A stretch of 34,538 nucleotides of DNA from an uncultured Verrucomicrobiales bacterium (GTDB lineage: Bacteria > Verrucomicrobiota > Verrucomicrobiia > Verrucomicrobiales > Akkermansiaceae), in assembly GCA_949373085.1 (NCBI GenBank), contig CASICJ010000048.1:1-34538 (forward strand), given 5' to 3'. The notes under the pieces were generated by a model that was given only the letters and a program-made list of their open reading frames with translations, searched no databases and was not told the DNA's origin. Below are positions 1-8,426 of the stretch, piece by piece. How positions within the stretch are numbered: position 1 is the stretch's first letter; each line of letters opens with the position of its first letter. The position numbers were made by a program, and so were the translations under genes.

Positions 1-447
1 AGTCCGGTAAGAGCCTGTTCCAAACCCCTTTTCTCCTGCGTTCGCAACTTTGTTTCCTTGGCTTGCCTTGCGATTGCCAAACCCAGATTTTTGGTCTGAA
101 TTACGAAAGCCGCTAGTTTTGTAAGATCCTGTGCTGTAATCCTTCGGCCCAGCCCAAGTCTTCCTATTGTAGGATTTTTTCAGATAGGCCGGAGCATTAG
201 AGTTAGCATCAGCATAGGCCGCCCCCGCTCTTTGCTCAAACTGGCTCCGCTTACCCCCGGTGATGAGGCCGCTATCACCCTGCTCAACGTCGCTTTTTTT
301 AAACGCAAAGGGGTTGTTATTTCCTTCTTTATCTATGGTCACCATGCGTGCGCCCTGATCCATAGATTCTAGTCCTGTATCTTTGGTGGAACTGGAACAA
401 GAAACGAGCCCAACCGCCAGGATGCTCAAGTAAAAAAAACGCTGCAC
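1..447 (-). CDS. Small lipoprotein, partial (runs off left edge)
   Basis: Only the first 149 codons are in the window; the reading frame is open to position 1. The proposed start is GTG at 447. It gives a basic, hydrophobic leader (MQRFFYLSILAVGLVSC) that ends in a good lipobox, LVSC, with the lipidated cysteine at residue 17. The mature part is hydrophilic and rich in Gly, Ser, Lys and Asn. It contains two similar segments about 31 residues apart, STGSYKT and GTGSYRT, the second right at the window edge. No enzyme motif is visible. There is no ATG in the frame between an upstream stop and this GTG. It lies 51 bases after the stop of the last dehydrogenase gene on the same strand, so it could be read from the sugar operon. 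I do not recognise the family. The lipoprotein call is firm; the function is unknown. Confidence 0.7.
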   Translation of the reverse strand, partial: MQRFFYLSILAVGLVSCSSSTKDTGLESMDQGARMVTIDKEGNNNPFAFKKSDVEQGDSGLITGGKRSQFEQRAGAAYADANSNAPAYLKKSYNRKTWAGPKDYSTGSYKTSGFRNSDQKSGFGNRKASQGNKVANAGEKGFGTGSYRT

Positions 448-498
448 CCGGGAAAGATAGGGATACAGCGCGGAGAATTCAAGGCTGGAGATTCTGAT

Positions 499-1653
499 CT
501 AAAAATCAAGTTTCGTCCAACTCGCATTCTTTTGTGAGGATTCGACACACGCGGCAATAAAGGCGACACCTGCGACACCATCGTCGACAGTTGGGAAGTC
601 GTATCCCTCTCCGGGAGGAGGAGTTCCATCGATTTGATCGCTGATTGCTTTTGCCGCTGCCAAGTAAACATTTGCGAACGCCTCAATGAACCCCTCTGGG
701 TGGGCGAACGGAGTCCTCGAGTTCTCTTGGGCCGCCGCTCCAAGATAATCGTTACCTCGGCGGTAGGTTTTCCTGGGGGCGTTAGCAAACTTAACGATTA
801 ATTCGTTTGGATTTTCTTGATGCCACTCAAGCGAGGCCTTCGTTCCATAAACACGAATATTGAGATTGTTTTCATCACCGTTAGAAATCTGAGAGGCGTA
901 GATGATTCCCTTTACCCCCTCTGTGAAACGAACAAGGCAATTGCCGTCGTCATCGAGCTCACGGCCCGGAATGAAAGCTGTCAGCTCGGCAGCCAATTCG
1001 TCGATCTCAAGTCCGGTGATATATTTTGTCAGGTTGTGAGCATGGGTCCCGATATCGCCCATGCAGTTAGATTTTCCGGCAATCTTGGGATCAGCACGCC
1101 AATTGGCAATTGCTCCGGAACCTTCACCCTCAACGTCGCCGACTGCATATCCCTGAGGATACTCTGTTACAATTTTAAGTAAGCGCCCCAATTCGCCGTC
1201 TTTGACCATGCGGCGGGCCTCTTTAACCATTGGGTAACCTGTGTAGTTATGAGTCAGAGCAAAAATTAGCCCCGAGTCCTCCACAATCCTTTTCAGCTCC
1301 TTCGCCTGTTGAAGGTCAACCGTCAGTGGTTTGTCGCAGATGACATTAATCCCAGCATCCAAGAAACATTTAGCGACTGCGAAGTGAAGATGGTTCTGCA
1401 CTACGATTGAGACAAAATCGATTCCATCCTCGCGGGCGGCCTCGGCCTTGGCCATTTCTTCGTAGCTCCCATAAGCGCGGTCCGGATCAATGAAAAAGTC
1501 TTGCCCTGAAAGCTTGGATTTCTCTGGGTCAGACGAGAAAGCCCCGGCAACCAATTCGATTTTCCCATCTAAATTGGCCGCCATCCGATGAACTTGTCCA
1601 ATGAAGGCTCCCCGCCCTCCGCCAACCATTCCCATTCTTAATTTACGATTCAT
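499..1653 (-). CDS. Gfo/Idh/MocA family NAD(P)-dependent dehydrogenase (distal gene of xyl operon)
   Basis: 384 aa. The N-terminus has a Rossmann fold with a GMVGGGRGAFIG dinucleotide-binding loop. It is followed by the family's CDKPLTVD segment, equivalent to the EKP motif, whose lysine takes part in catalysis. The C-terminal half has the GDIGTHAHNL helix with the expected Asp and His of the active site. The length is typical. Family members oxidise or reduce sugars, inositols or their derivatives in the cytoplasm. The substrate cannot be read from sequence. This is one of the few genes here with an SD-like leader (AGAAGG just before ATG). It starts 6 bases after the stop of the preceding dehydrogenase gene, so the two are almost certainly co-transcribed and probably act on related intermediates. 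Confidence 0.9.
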   Translation of the reverse strand: MNRKLRMGMVGGGRGAFIGQVHRMAANLDGKIELVAGAFSSDPEKSKLSGQDFFIDPDRAYGSYEEMAKAEAAREDGIDFVSIVVQNHLHFAVAKCFLDAGINVICDKPLTVDLQQAKELKRIVEDSGLIFALTHNYTGYPMVKEARRMVKDGELGRLLKIVTEYPQGYAVGDVEGEGSGAIANWRADPKIAGKSNCMGDIGTHAHNLTKYITGLEIDELAAELTAFIPGRELDDDGNCLVRFTEGVKGIIYASQISNGDENNLNIRVYGTKASLEWHQENPNELIVKFANAPRKTYRRGNDYLGAAAQENSRTPFAHPEGFIEAFANVYLAAAKAISDQIDGTPPPGEGYDFPTVDDGVAGVAFIAACVESSQKNASWTKLDF

Positions 1654-1659
1654 ACCTTC

Positions 1660-2739
1660 TTAAAGTGAGATTGCGTTTCCTGTGTTTGACGACTCATAGA
1701 TGGCATCAATGATCGTCATAAGATGAAGAGCCTGCTCCGGTGTATTAAGTGGCTCAGCTTTACCCTCAAGTGTTTCCACAAAGTTGGCAGCCGAATCAAT
1801 CCGCCCCATATCCTCGCAGAATGGATGTTCGAGAATTGTATCTACCGCTTCTCCCCCGTCCTGAGTGTAGAGCTCGAAGGTGTCGATGGCTGTTTCATCA
1901 ACCCCGTCTTCTTCAAAAAGACGCTCAACTTTGCCACCAGCTTTTGTTCCCTGGAATACAACTGAGACCTCTTCCCTTTTGACCATCTCTGCCCAGGAAA
2001 CCTGAAGAGTAAGAGCTTGTCCTGTTTCGAAGGTCACGAAACCATGTGCGGCGGCCTCGACATCAGTAACCCCATCAGCACGATCAGGGATTCCCCATGG
2101 CCCTTTGAAGCGAGTGTCTCCCATGAAGGTGTCAAAGGTCTTGCCGAGCACATTAGTCGGTTTCGGGTAGCCCATGAAGTAAAGAGTTAGGTCTATCATG
2201 TGTAATAGATCGATTGTCGCACCACCACCAGCTAAGGACTTGGTGGTAAACCAACCGCCAAATCCAGGGATGCCGGTGCGGCGAATCCATTTTGACTGGG
2301 CCGAATTAATTTCACCGATCTCACCTGCGTCGATACGCTTTTTAAGGTCAACCGACTCGGGACGGGCGCGATTGTTGAAGTTAAACATTAAGGTCTTATC
2401 GTTTTCCTCGGAAGCTGCGATCATTTCTTTTACTTCATCTGCATTGAGCGCTGGGGGTTTTTCACAAAAGACGTGTTTTCCAGCATTAAGACATTGAATG
2501 GCAAGTGGGGCATGAAACTTGTTCGGAACAATAATACTAACCCCATCGAGTGATGGATCGCTAAGCATTTCAGCGACGTCGGTGTAGGTCGTGGATACCC
2601 CGTATTTTTCGGCGGCTGCTTTCGCTGCCTCTTCGCTCATGTCGCAAACAGCGACGACTTCAGCGCCGGCTTTCACGAATCCGGCGTGATGATACTGTAG
2701 CATTCCCCCCGCTCCGATGACTCCAATTTTGAGTGACAT
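1660..2739 (-). CDS. Gfo/Idh/MocA family NAD(P)-dependent dehydrogenase
   Basis: 359 aa from the ATG at 2739. A longer reading starts at 2793 but would overlap the upstream gene by 41 bases. The shorter start opens directly on the Rossmann strand (MSLKIGVIGAGGM) and has an AGAAG-type leader, so I chose it. Visible motifs are GVIGAGGM, the catalytic-lysine motif CEKPPALN, and the conserved C-terminal helix GGGATIDLLHMID. It is a paralogue of the next gene but clearly diverged, so the two probably have different substrates or catalyse successive steps. It sits 13 bases downstream of the TIM-barrel isomerase/epimerase gene. That pairing recurs in bacterial inositol and unusual-sugar catabolism. 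Specificity is unknown. Confidence 0.9.
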   Translation of the reverse strand: MSLKIGVIGAGGMLQYHHAGFVKAGAEVVAVCDMSEEAAKAAAEKYGVSTTYTDVAEMLSDPSLDGVSIIVPNKFHAPLAIQCLNAGKHVFCEKPPALNADEVKEMIAASEENDKTLMFNFNNRARPESVDLKKRIDAGEIGEINSAQSKWIRRTGIPGFGGWFTTKSLAGGGATIDLLHMIDLTLYFMGYPKPTNVLGKTFDTFMGDTRFKGPWGIPDRADGVTDVEAAAHGFVTFETGQALTLQVSWAEMVKREEVSVVFQGTKAGGKVERLFEEDGVDETAIDTFELYTQDGGEAVDTILEHPFCEDMGRIDSAANFVETLEGKAEPLNTPEQALHLMTIIDAIYESSNTGNAISL

Positions 2740-2752
2740 ATTCTTCTGATTT

Positions 2753-3808
2753 CTACTGGTTATCGCCGTCGAAGGCTGAATCAAACATCCCACCTTCGTT
2801 ACGGGGGAAATCTAGGGACTTGGTAAAGGCGCAACTTTCAGTCGCACCATGGAAACGCTCCATGCGGCCGTCTTCCCACTCAACTGAAAGTGGGCCGCTA
2901 TATCTTGTGTCGTTTAGCGCGACGATGATCTCCTCGAAATCGATATCGCCGCGTCCAACGGAGCGGAAATCCCAGTAGCGGCGGGCATCGGTGAAATCAG
3001 TGTGGCCGCCAAAAACTCCCACAGTGCCGTCACCGTGGCCCCACCAAACATCCTTCATGTGGACGTGGTAAATACGGTCAGAGAACTCGCGGATGAAGCG
3101 AACATAATCAACACCTTGGTAACCAAGGTGACTTGGATCATAGTTAAAACCGAAACGTTTATGACCATTTACGGCCTCGATAGCGCGGGCTGCTGAGGCT
3201 ATATCAAAAGCGATCTCGGTCGGATGCACCTCAAGGGCAAAATTCACATCAACCGCTTCAAAAGCATCAAGGATTGGATTGAATCGATTTGCAAAATCGT
3301 CGAAACCTTTTTGGAGGTAGGCTTGATCGGTCGGTGGGAACGCGTAAAGGGCGTGCCAAATACTGGAGCCGGTAAAACCATTCACAACAGCCCCGATACC
3401 AACTTGCTCGCGAGCGGACATATATTCTTTGCCTGCATCAATAAACTTTCGGCAGGCTTTTCCAGTATCGATTAATTCTTGAGCTGCCCGTTGCCGAACG
3501 CCTTCGGGATCTCCATCACCGTAAATATGTGCAGGAAGAATTGCAGCGTGACGCTCATCAATATGATCGCAAATGGCTTGCCCTACAAGGTGGGCAGAAA
3601 TCGCAAAGCATGAGAGATCATTCTCCTTGAGGAGTTCCCAGCGGCCTTCGACATAACCTTCCTCATTGAGGGCGGCTTGCACGTCAAAGTGATCGCCCCA
3701 ACATGCGAGCTCGACGCCGTCGTAGCCCATCTCTTTAACTTTCGGGAGAAGTTCGGCAAGCGGCAGGTCGGCCCATTGGCCGGTAAATAATGTGACTGGT
3801 CTAGACAT
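2753..3808 (-). CDS. Sugar phosphate isomerase/epimerase, xylose-isomerase-like TIM barrel
   Basis: 351 aa, AP-endonuclease-2/xylose-isomerase-like TIM barrel, the IolE / tagatose-epimerase superfamily. The first strand and helix are typical ([13 protein letters not shown]). The metal-site elements are recognisable: ALEVHPTEI (Glu), FNYDPSHLG (Asp and His), YHVHMKD (His, Asp) and SVEWED (Glu). Family members use one divalent metal to isomerise, epimerise or dehydrate sugars or inososes in the cytoplasm. It lies between xylB and the two dehydrogenase genes, 39 and 13 bases away, with the same orientation. It may therefore convert a non-xylose substrate into a form the pathway can use. The start at 3808 has no SD; an A-rich stretch precedes it. 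Confidence 0.88.
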   Translation of the reverse strand: MSRPVTLFTGQWADLPLAELLPKVKEMGYDGVELACWGDHFDVQAALNEEGYVEGRWELLKENDLSCFAISAHLVGQAICDHIDERHAAILPAHIYGDGDPEGVRQRAAQELIDTGKACRKFIDAGKEYMSAREQVGIGAVVNGFTGSSIWHALYAFPPTDQAYLQKGFDDFANRFNPILDAFEAVDVNFALEVHPTEIAFDIASAARAIEAVNGHKRFGFNYDPSHLGYQGVDYVRFIREFSDRIYHVHMKDVWWGHGDGTVGVFGGHTDFTDARRYWDFRSVGRGDIDFEEIIVALNDTRYSGPLSVEWEDGRMERFHGATESCAFTKSLDFPRNEGGMFDSAFDGDNQ

Positions 3809-3847
3809 TGTTTTTTTTGGTTATTTTGGAATGATATTAATCTTTGA

Positions 3848-5404
3848 TCAGGAAGTAAACTGCTCTGCCAAAAACGCTTTGAATTTTGGAAGAACTTCAT
3901 TGTAGGTATCACAAGAAGTTGGGTCAGGTTCAAGTGTGCGCCCTTCTTTTGGTCTGCTGAACTTGGATTCAAGATCAGCCAAATCTCCCCCCAGCCCAAG
4001 GGCGGCTCGCATTCCAGCACCAATCGTAGCTGAACCGGGCACATCCAGACGATCAACTGGAACGCCAAAGACATTCGCGATGACTTGAGCGATTCCGTCG
4101 TTCTCGGAAGCACCACCCGTAATGAATATTCTGCTTGGGCTCACGCCGAGCCAATCAGAATGGGTTCGCATGTTAAGAAATTGGCTTTCTAAAACGGCGC
4201 GGACGGCCTCGCCCGAGGAATAGTGATGATCCGACGAGAAAATAGGCCCTTCGGTATCAATTGCCGGAGTAATTTCAGGCTCATAAAACGGCAGCATCAT
4301 TGATCCGTTATTTCCAGCTGGGGTTTGGGATAAAGCATCCTTTTCAAAAGAATCCCAATTGAGTTCGTATTTTTCTTTGATTGCCTCCCGGGCTAAGGAA
4401 CCATTTTTAAAGCAGATTAGGCTCATATAGCCGCCGGCTGGATTGCCAAAAACATGGCCGAAACCATTTGGGTCAGTTTTAGGGGCAGGCATCGCTGCGA
4501 ACAAGGTATCACTAGTTCCAAGGCTAATGACAACCTTGCCGGGAGAAGCGGCCCCCATGCCGATGAGGCTGCATGGATTGTCACCCGACCAAATGATCGT
4601 TTCGCACGTCGGAGAGAACCCGTATTTTTCCACGAAGTAATGACTAATTGGTCCCGACTTTGAATTTGAAGGAGCGCATGGCGGAAGCTTTTCACCGAGG
4701 TCTTCAGCTGTCGCCCTGAGCAGGTCTTGATCCCAGTCTAAGTCGGAAAGGTTCATAAGATTCATTCCGGCCCCATCACCATGATCGATTGCAACCGTCT
4801 TGCCAGCGAAGATGCTAGCAAAGAAAGAGCTCACCAAATGAATGGTTCCCGTCTCGGAATAGCTATCTGGATCGGTTTTCGCAAACTTACGAATCTGTGG
4901 GCCAGTAAATCTCTCGACTGCAACAGATCCTGATTTTGAGCAGACGATCTTGTTGCCACCAACAGCATGGGCGATTTCGGCACATTCTTCCGAGGTGGAA
5001 CTATCCATCCAAATTGGCGAACTCAACCGTGAGAGACAGTTCGCAAGTTGCGTTTTAAGATCCGACTGCGCCGTGAGCCCTCTAAGAGCATCGTTAAAAT
5101 TCGCCTTGAGATAAATGCTTCCGTGTTGTTGACCTGAACCAGAAACCGCCGCGATTTGAGAGAGGTCGATATTTTCACGAACCAGTTGAGATAAAAGGAG
5201 GTCCAATGCCTCAAGCCACATTAAAGGATTAGAGTGAATTTCACCTCTTACTCCTGCTTCGGCATAACCGTGAGGCTGGTTATAGTGGGCAAGATCATCC
5301 CCAAAATTAATAGAGTGACTTGCCACCACAATCCCCTTCTCCGTATCAAGGATAACTGCCGAAAGACTCTGTGTTGAAGAGTCAAGACCGAGGACGAGAG
5401 ACAT
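3848..5404 (-). CDS. xylB: Xylulokinase-type FGGY carbohydrate kinase
   Basis: 518 aa, within the usual FGGY range. The N-terminal ATPase-fold loop is LVLGLDSSTQSLSAVILD. The substrate region SGSGQQHGSIYLK and DSSTSEEC resemble xylulokinase, and the second-domain nucleotide loops are VISLGTSDTLFA and FITGGASENDGIAQVIA. The expected reaction is ATP-dependent phosphorylation of D-xylulose to D-xylulose 5-phosphate, which enters the pentose phosphate pathway. Its place 6 bases after the xylose isomerase frame makes xylB much more likely than other FGGY kinases. The ATG at 5404 lacks an SD motif and probably relies on coupling to xylA. Confidence 0.92.
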   Translation of the reverse strand: MSLVLGLDSSTQSLSAVILDTEKGIVVASHSINFGDDLAHYNQPHGYAEAGVRGEIHSNPLMWLEALDLLLSQLVRENIDLSQIAAVSGSGQQHGSIYLKANFNDALRGLTAQSDLKTQLANCLSRLSSPIWMDSSTSEECAEIAHAVGGNKIVCSKSGSVAVERFTGPQIRKFAKTDPDSYSETGTIHLVSSFFASIFAGKTVAIDHGDGAGMNLMNLSDLDWDQDLLRATAEDLGEKLPPCAPSNSKSGPISHYFVEKYGFSPTCETIIWSGDNPCSLIGMGAASPGKVVISLGTSDTLFAAMPAPKTDPNGFGHVFGNPAGGYMSLICFKNGSLAREAIKEKYELNWDSFEKDALSQTPAGNNGSMMLPFYEPEITPAIDTEGPIFSSDHHYSSGEAVRAVLESQFLNMRTHSDWLGVSPSRIFITGGASENDGIAQVIANVFGVPVDRLDVPGSATIGAGMRAALGLGGDLADLESKFSRPKEGRTLEPDPTSCDTYNEVLPKFKAFLAEQFTS

Positions 5405-5410
5405 TATTTT

Positions 5411-6722
5411 CTAGAGGTAATCGTTTAAAAGGTTTTCAAGACGTTCCTGTCGTCCGCTTGAAAGCTGAGGAGGTGTAATCCCCTGAGCGTATTGGTCGAG
5501 AGATTCAAGTGTTGCTGCGCCTGACTCGATTTCAGATCCAATGCCGACGTCGAAGGAGGAATAGCGGGCCTTTACGAACTCATCAAAGCGTCCGTCCTCG
5601 ATGATCTTGGTTGCGATTTTGAGGCCGCGCGCAAAGGCGTCCATTCCTCCAATGTGTGCATGAAAAAGATCTTCGGGCTCATGGCTTTCACGTCGCCGCT
5701 TCGCATCAAAATTCAGTCCTCCCGTTTTGAATCCGCCCATTTTCAAGAGCCTTAACATGACATTGGTTGTCCCATAAATATTGGTCGGGAATTGGTCGGT
5801 ATCCCATCCAATGAGTTCATCGCCGCGGTTAGCATCGATCGACCCTAAGGCGTCGGCATTCATCGCAACCTCTAGTTCATGTTCCATAGTGTGACCAGCT
5901 AGAGTAGCGTGATTAGTCTCGATATTCAGTTTGAAGTGGTCCAGCAGGTCATATTCACGAAGGAAATTTAAGCAAGCTGCTGAATCAGAGTCGTATTGAT
6001 GAGTGGATGGTTCACGTGGCTTGGGTTCAATATAAAACTGGCCGGTGTAACCAATACTTTTAGCGTAATCGACCGCCATATGAAGAAAGGCCGCTAGGTG
6101 ATCTACCTCACGCTTCATGTCGGTATTAATCAACGATCCATAGCCTTCTCGCCCGCCCCAAAAAGTATAGCCGGGGCCGCCAAGCCGATGGGTGGCATCA
6201 ATTGCATTTTTGACTTGGCTTGCACTGTAAGCAAAAACATCTGCATTTGGCGAAGTTGAGGCGCCATGTGCATATCGAGGGTGACCGAACAAACAGGCTG
6301 TTCCCCAAAGAAGTTTTTTACCGGTCTGGTTTTGGAAAGTTTCCATCCTTTCCACGACCTGATGAAACATCTCGTGAGTTTGGGCCAGAGTCTCTCCCTC
6401 AGGCGAGATATCTCTATCGTGAAAACAGTAGTAGTCGATATCGATTTTACCGAGGAATTCGAAAAAAACCGGGACTCGATTGAGAGCATTCTCTAAAGTC
6501 TCCTCGCCATTATCCCAGGGCATTAAAGCGGTTCCCTTCTCCGAAGGGATCGCCAAGGCCGTTTCGCATGCAGTGCCAGTAGGCAGCGCCGAAGCGCAAG
6601 TGCTCCTTCATCGACTTTCCCGCCACAATCTCTTCAGGATTGTAGTGGTGGAACGCGAATGGGTTATCAGACAGTGGCCCCTCATATTTAATTGTAGGGA
6701 TATTGGGAAAAAATTCAGACAT
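5411..6722 (-). CDS. xylA: Xylose isomerase, reading frame broken by an apparent 1-base insertion
   Basis: The coding content of a complete class II xylose isomerase (about 436 aa, E. coli-like) is present, but in two frames. From ATG 6722 the N-terminal part runs to a stop at 6510 and matches XylA through [10 protein letters not shown] and DPFGEG. The match then continues in the next frame at [12 protein letters not shown] and runs to the stop at 5411. The switch falls in the AGAAGGGAAC stretch, about 6531-6540, and needs one base removed. All later active-site segments are intact: [11 protein letters not shown] (catalytic His/Asp), [29 protein letters not shown] and NFDAK, which carry the two-metal ligands. 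The apparent ATG at 6556 is not a true start. Either an assembly error or a recent mutation could explain this. A divergent PAS-AraC gene lies upstream. Confidence 0.9.
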
Positions 6723-6907
6723 AGATAGATTGTGGCTGTGAAGGAGACAGGATCACCCCTGCGCCGGTAAAGAGACTAGCAAATTCTTCTTTCGTCAGTC
6801 CATGATCCAAGTCATCGTTTTTTTGTCTTAAATCGTCAAACCTGGTATGTCGTCCTTTTCTCGTTTCCAGGATCTTTCCGCCAAAACTGCGCCCCGGACA
6901 AATCGCA

Positions 6908-7603
6908 ATGGGCCTATTTGAAGCGCTTCCCGATATTATGTTTTGGGTTAAAGATGATGCGGGTGTGATCATTTTTGCGAATCGTGCCTACGCCCAACTT
7001 CTTAATCGAACTCCCGAAGATTTGGTGGGTGAAACAGACGGAACACTTTTTCCACCTACAATGGCTAATTTCTTTCGTAGCGATGATGAAAGAATCATTA
7101 AGACCTCAGAACCGCTTCAGAATAAACTGGAAATCGTCACTCGACCCGGCGGAGGGATCGAGTGGCGAATGACCTCAAAAATTCCTCTCTTTGACGAAAA
7201 TGATAAGGTTCTAGGCACGGCCGGAGTTTCACGGCGACTTGAACATGGTGAGGGTCCGCCACTTCCGACCCCCCAACGGGCAATTTCCAATCTTATTGAT
7301 CGCATACACGAAAATCTCGGAGAAGACATCACGGTCCGCGATCTCGCCCGGCAAGCTGGAATGTCGGTAAGCAGCTTAGAGCGAAGCTTTCACAAATACC
7401 TGGGGACGACTCCAAAGAAATATTTTGTCCGAGCAAGAATTGCGGCTGCGTGTGATAAACTTCTAAATACAACTTTGAGCGTGGGACAAATCGCCAACTC
7501 GCTCTCTTACCATGAACACGCGTCCTTTACTCGAGCATTCTCATCAGTCATGCACATGAGCCCAAAAGGTTACCGTAATTTTTACCAGTCTGCTGATCCT
7601 TAG
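6908..7603 (+). CDS. PAS-AraC family transcriptional regulator, probable regulator of the xyl operon
   Basis: 231 aa, two domains. Residues 1 to about 115 form a PAS domain (LFEALPDIMFWVKDDAG, then FANRAYAQLLNRTPEDLVG). Residues about 128-228 form an AraC-type double helix-turn-helix: DITVRDLARQAGMSVSSLER is the first HTH, and IANSLSYHEHASFTRAFS followed by SPKGYR is the second. No signal peptide or membrane segment is seen, so it is a cytoplasmic one-component regulator. It is divergent from xylA across 185 bases, the standard position for a regulator of the adjacent operon. The PAS ligand is unknown. The frame is open upstream to about 6803 but has no ATG, GTG or TTG there, so ATG 6908 is kept. 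The leader has only a weak GGA. Confidence 0.88.
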   Translation: MGLFEALPDIMFWVKDDAGVIIFANRAYAQLLNRTPEDLVGETDGTLFPPTMANFFRSDDERIIKTSEPLQNKLEIVTRPGGGIEWRMTSKIPLFDENDKVLGTAGVSRRLEHGEGPPLPTPQRAISNLIDRIHENLGEDITVRDLARQAGMSVSSLERSFHKYLGTTPKKYFVRARIAAACDKLLNTTLSVGQIANSLSYHEHASFTRAFSSVMHMSPKGYRNFYQSADP

Positions 7604-7703
7604 AAGGGAGAATGAGATAGTTACGCCAAAAAAAGGCCAGATAATCTGTGTGAATCAACAAGACCTCTGGATCGTATTTCATCTTGAAGACCCATTCAAG
7701 CGG

Positions 7704-8279
7704 CTAGCTGAGGGACAATTCCACAAGCTGATAGGTCTCATCAAATACCCCACCTGTTGTTTTTAGGCAGCAATCATAGCATGCGACAGCTCCCTTATAT
7801 CTACGAACTCTCTCGAATGCCTTGCCGCATTTGGGGCACTCGTATTTCCAGCGCCTTTTTAAACTGCGGGTTGGTAAAGCTAATTCATGGGTTGCTGTTT
7901 CATCGGGAATTCCGAGATCCGCGCAAGCGCGTCGCCACTCCAAGCCATGGCTCTTAATGGAGCGATAAGGGTTTCTTTCATAAGCAACCAAGTGTGCTAA
8001 CTCGTGGAGCACAGTCCTTTTAATCTCGGAGTCGGAAATCTTGCTGAGCTCTGGGTTTAACTGAATAAGTCCAATTGGCCAGAAGGCCCGTCCCGCACAG
8101 GAACGCATTCGTGGGTTCCATTCAACCACCACCCTCTTCTCAAGGTCGATCAAGCCAAGGTCACGGGCCAGTTTACGGCACCAATGGGAGAATGTTTCGT
8201 CAGGCCCCCGCTGGGCTAAGGAAGATTCGCTGCCGCCGCGAGCAAGATCAGCGGATGGCTCAGCAAAACTGAACTTCAT
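7704..8279 (-). CDS. SprT-like zinc metalloprotease-fold protein
   Basis: 191 aa from ATG 8279; an in-frame GTG at 8300 would add 7 residues. The zinc-binding HELAH motif is at residues 92-96, with a likely third ligand His111 in KSHGLEWRR. A C-terminal zinc ribbon has CPKC (148-151) and CYDC (167-170). This matches bacterial SprT / SprT-like proteins, relatives of the DNA-protein crosslink protease SPRTN. Their bacterial role is poorly defined, so I claim only the fold and metal site. The N-terminal 30 residues are Ser/Gly-rich and low in complexity. The gene is convergent with the PAS-AraC gene and divergent from the M48 protease gene. Confidence 0.85.
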   Translation of the reverse strand: MKFSFAEPSADLARGGSESSLAQRGPDETFSHWCRKLARDLGLIDLEKRVVVEWNPRMRSCAGRAFWPIGLIQLNPELSKISDSEIKRTVLHELAHLVAYERNPYRSIKSHGLEWRRACADLGIPDETATHELALPTRSLKRRWKYECPKCGKAFERVRRYKGAVACYDCCLKTTGGVFDETYQLVELSLS

Positions 8280-8426
8280 CTGACGGGCAGAACGGAACAC
8301 GCCCAGAAGTATTTAGGATCTCTTAATAATATCAAGTTCCTAAATAAAAAAGTTGTATTTAAAAAACAGCACTTTTCAGCGAAAAATCATCTTGTCGCTT
8401 TCGCGTCGCGCCATGAACGTCCTCCT

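Noticed and set aside
426-788. Minus-strand 120-aa ORF
   Set aside because: It is a same-strand alternative frame inside the dehydrogenase gene and its downstream gap; Arg/Ser-rich composition without motif.
2740-2793. N-terminal extension of the second dehydrogenase (start at 2793)
   Set aside because: It overlaps the upstream gene by 41 bases, and the added 18 residues precede the normal family start. ATG 2739 has an SD-like leader.
3583-4116. Minus-strand 177-aa ORF bridging xylB and the TIM-barrel gene
   Set aside because: It is an alternative frame across the end of xylB and the start of the next gene, both of which have strong family matches.
6531-6540. Programmed +1 ribosomal frameshift in xylA
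   Set aside because: No slippery rare-codon/stop arrangement or stimulatory structure is obvious at the junction, and xylA families do not use frameshifting. A mutation or read error is simpler.
6715-6972. Minus-strand 85-aa ORF between xylA and the PAS-AraC gene
   Set aside because: It overlaps the start of the AraC gene on the other strand and occupies the probable promoter region; no recognisable family.
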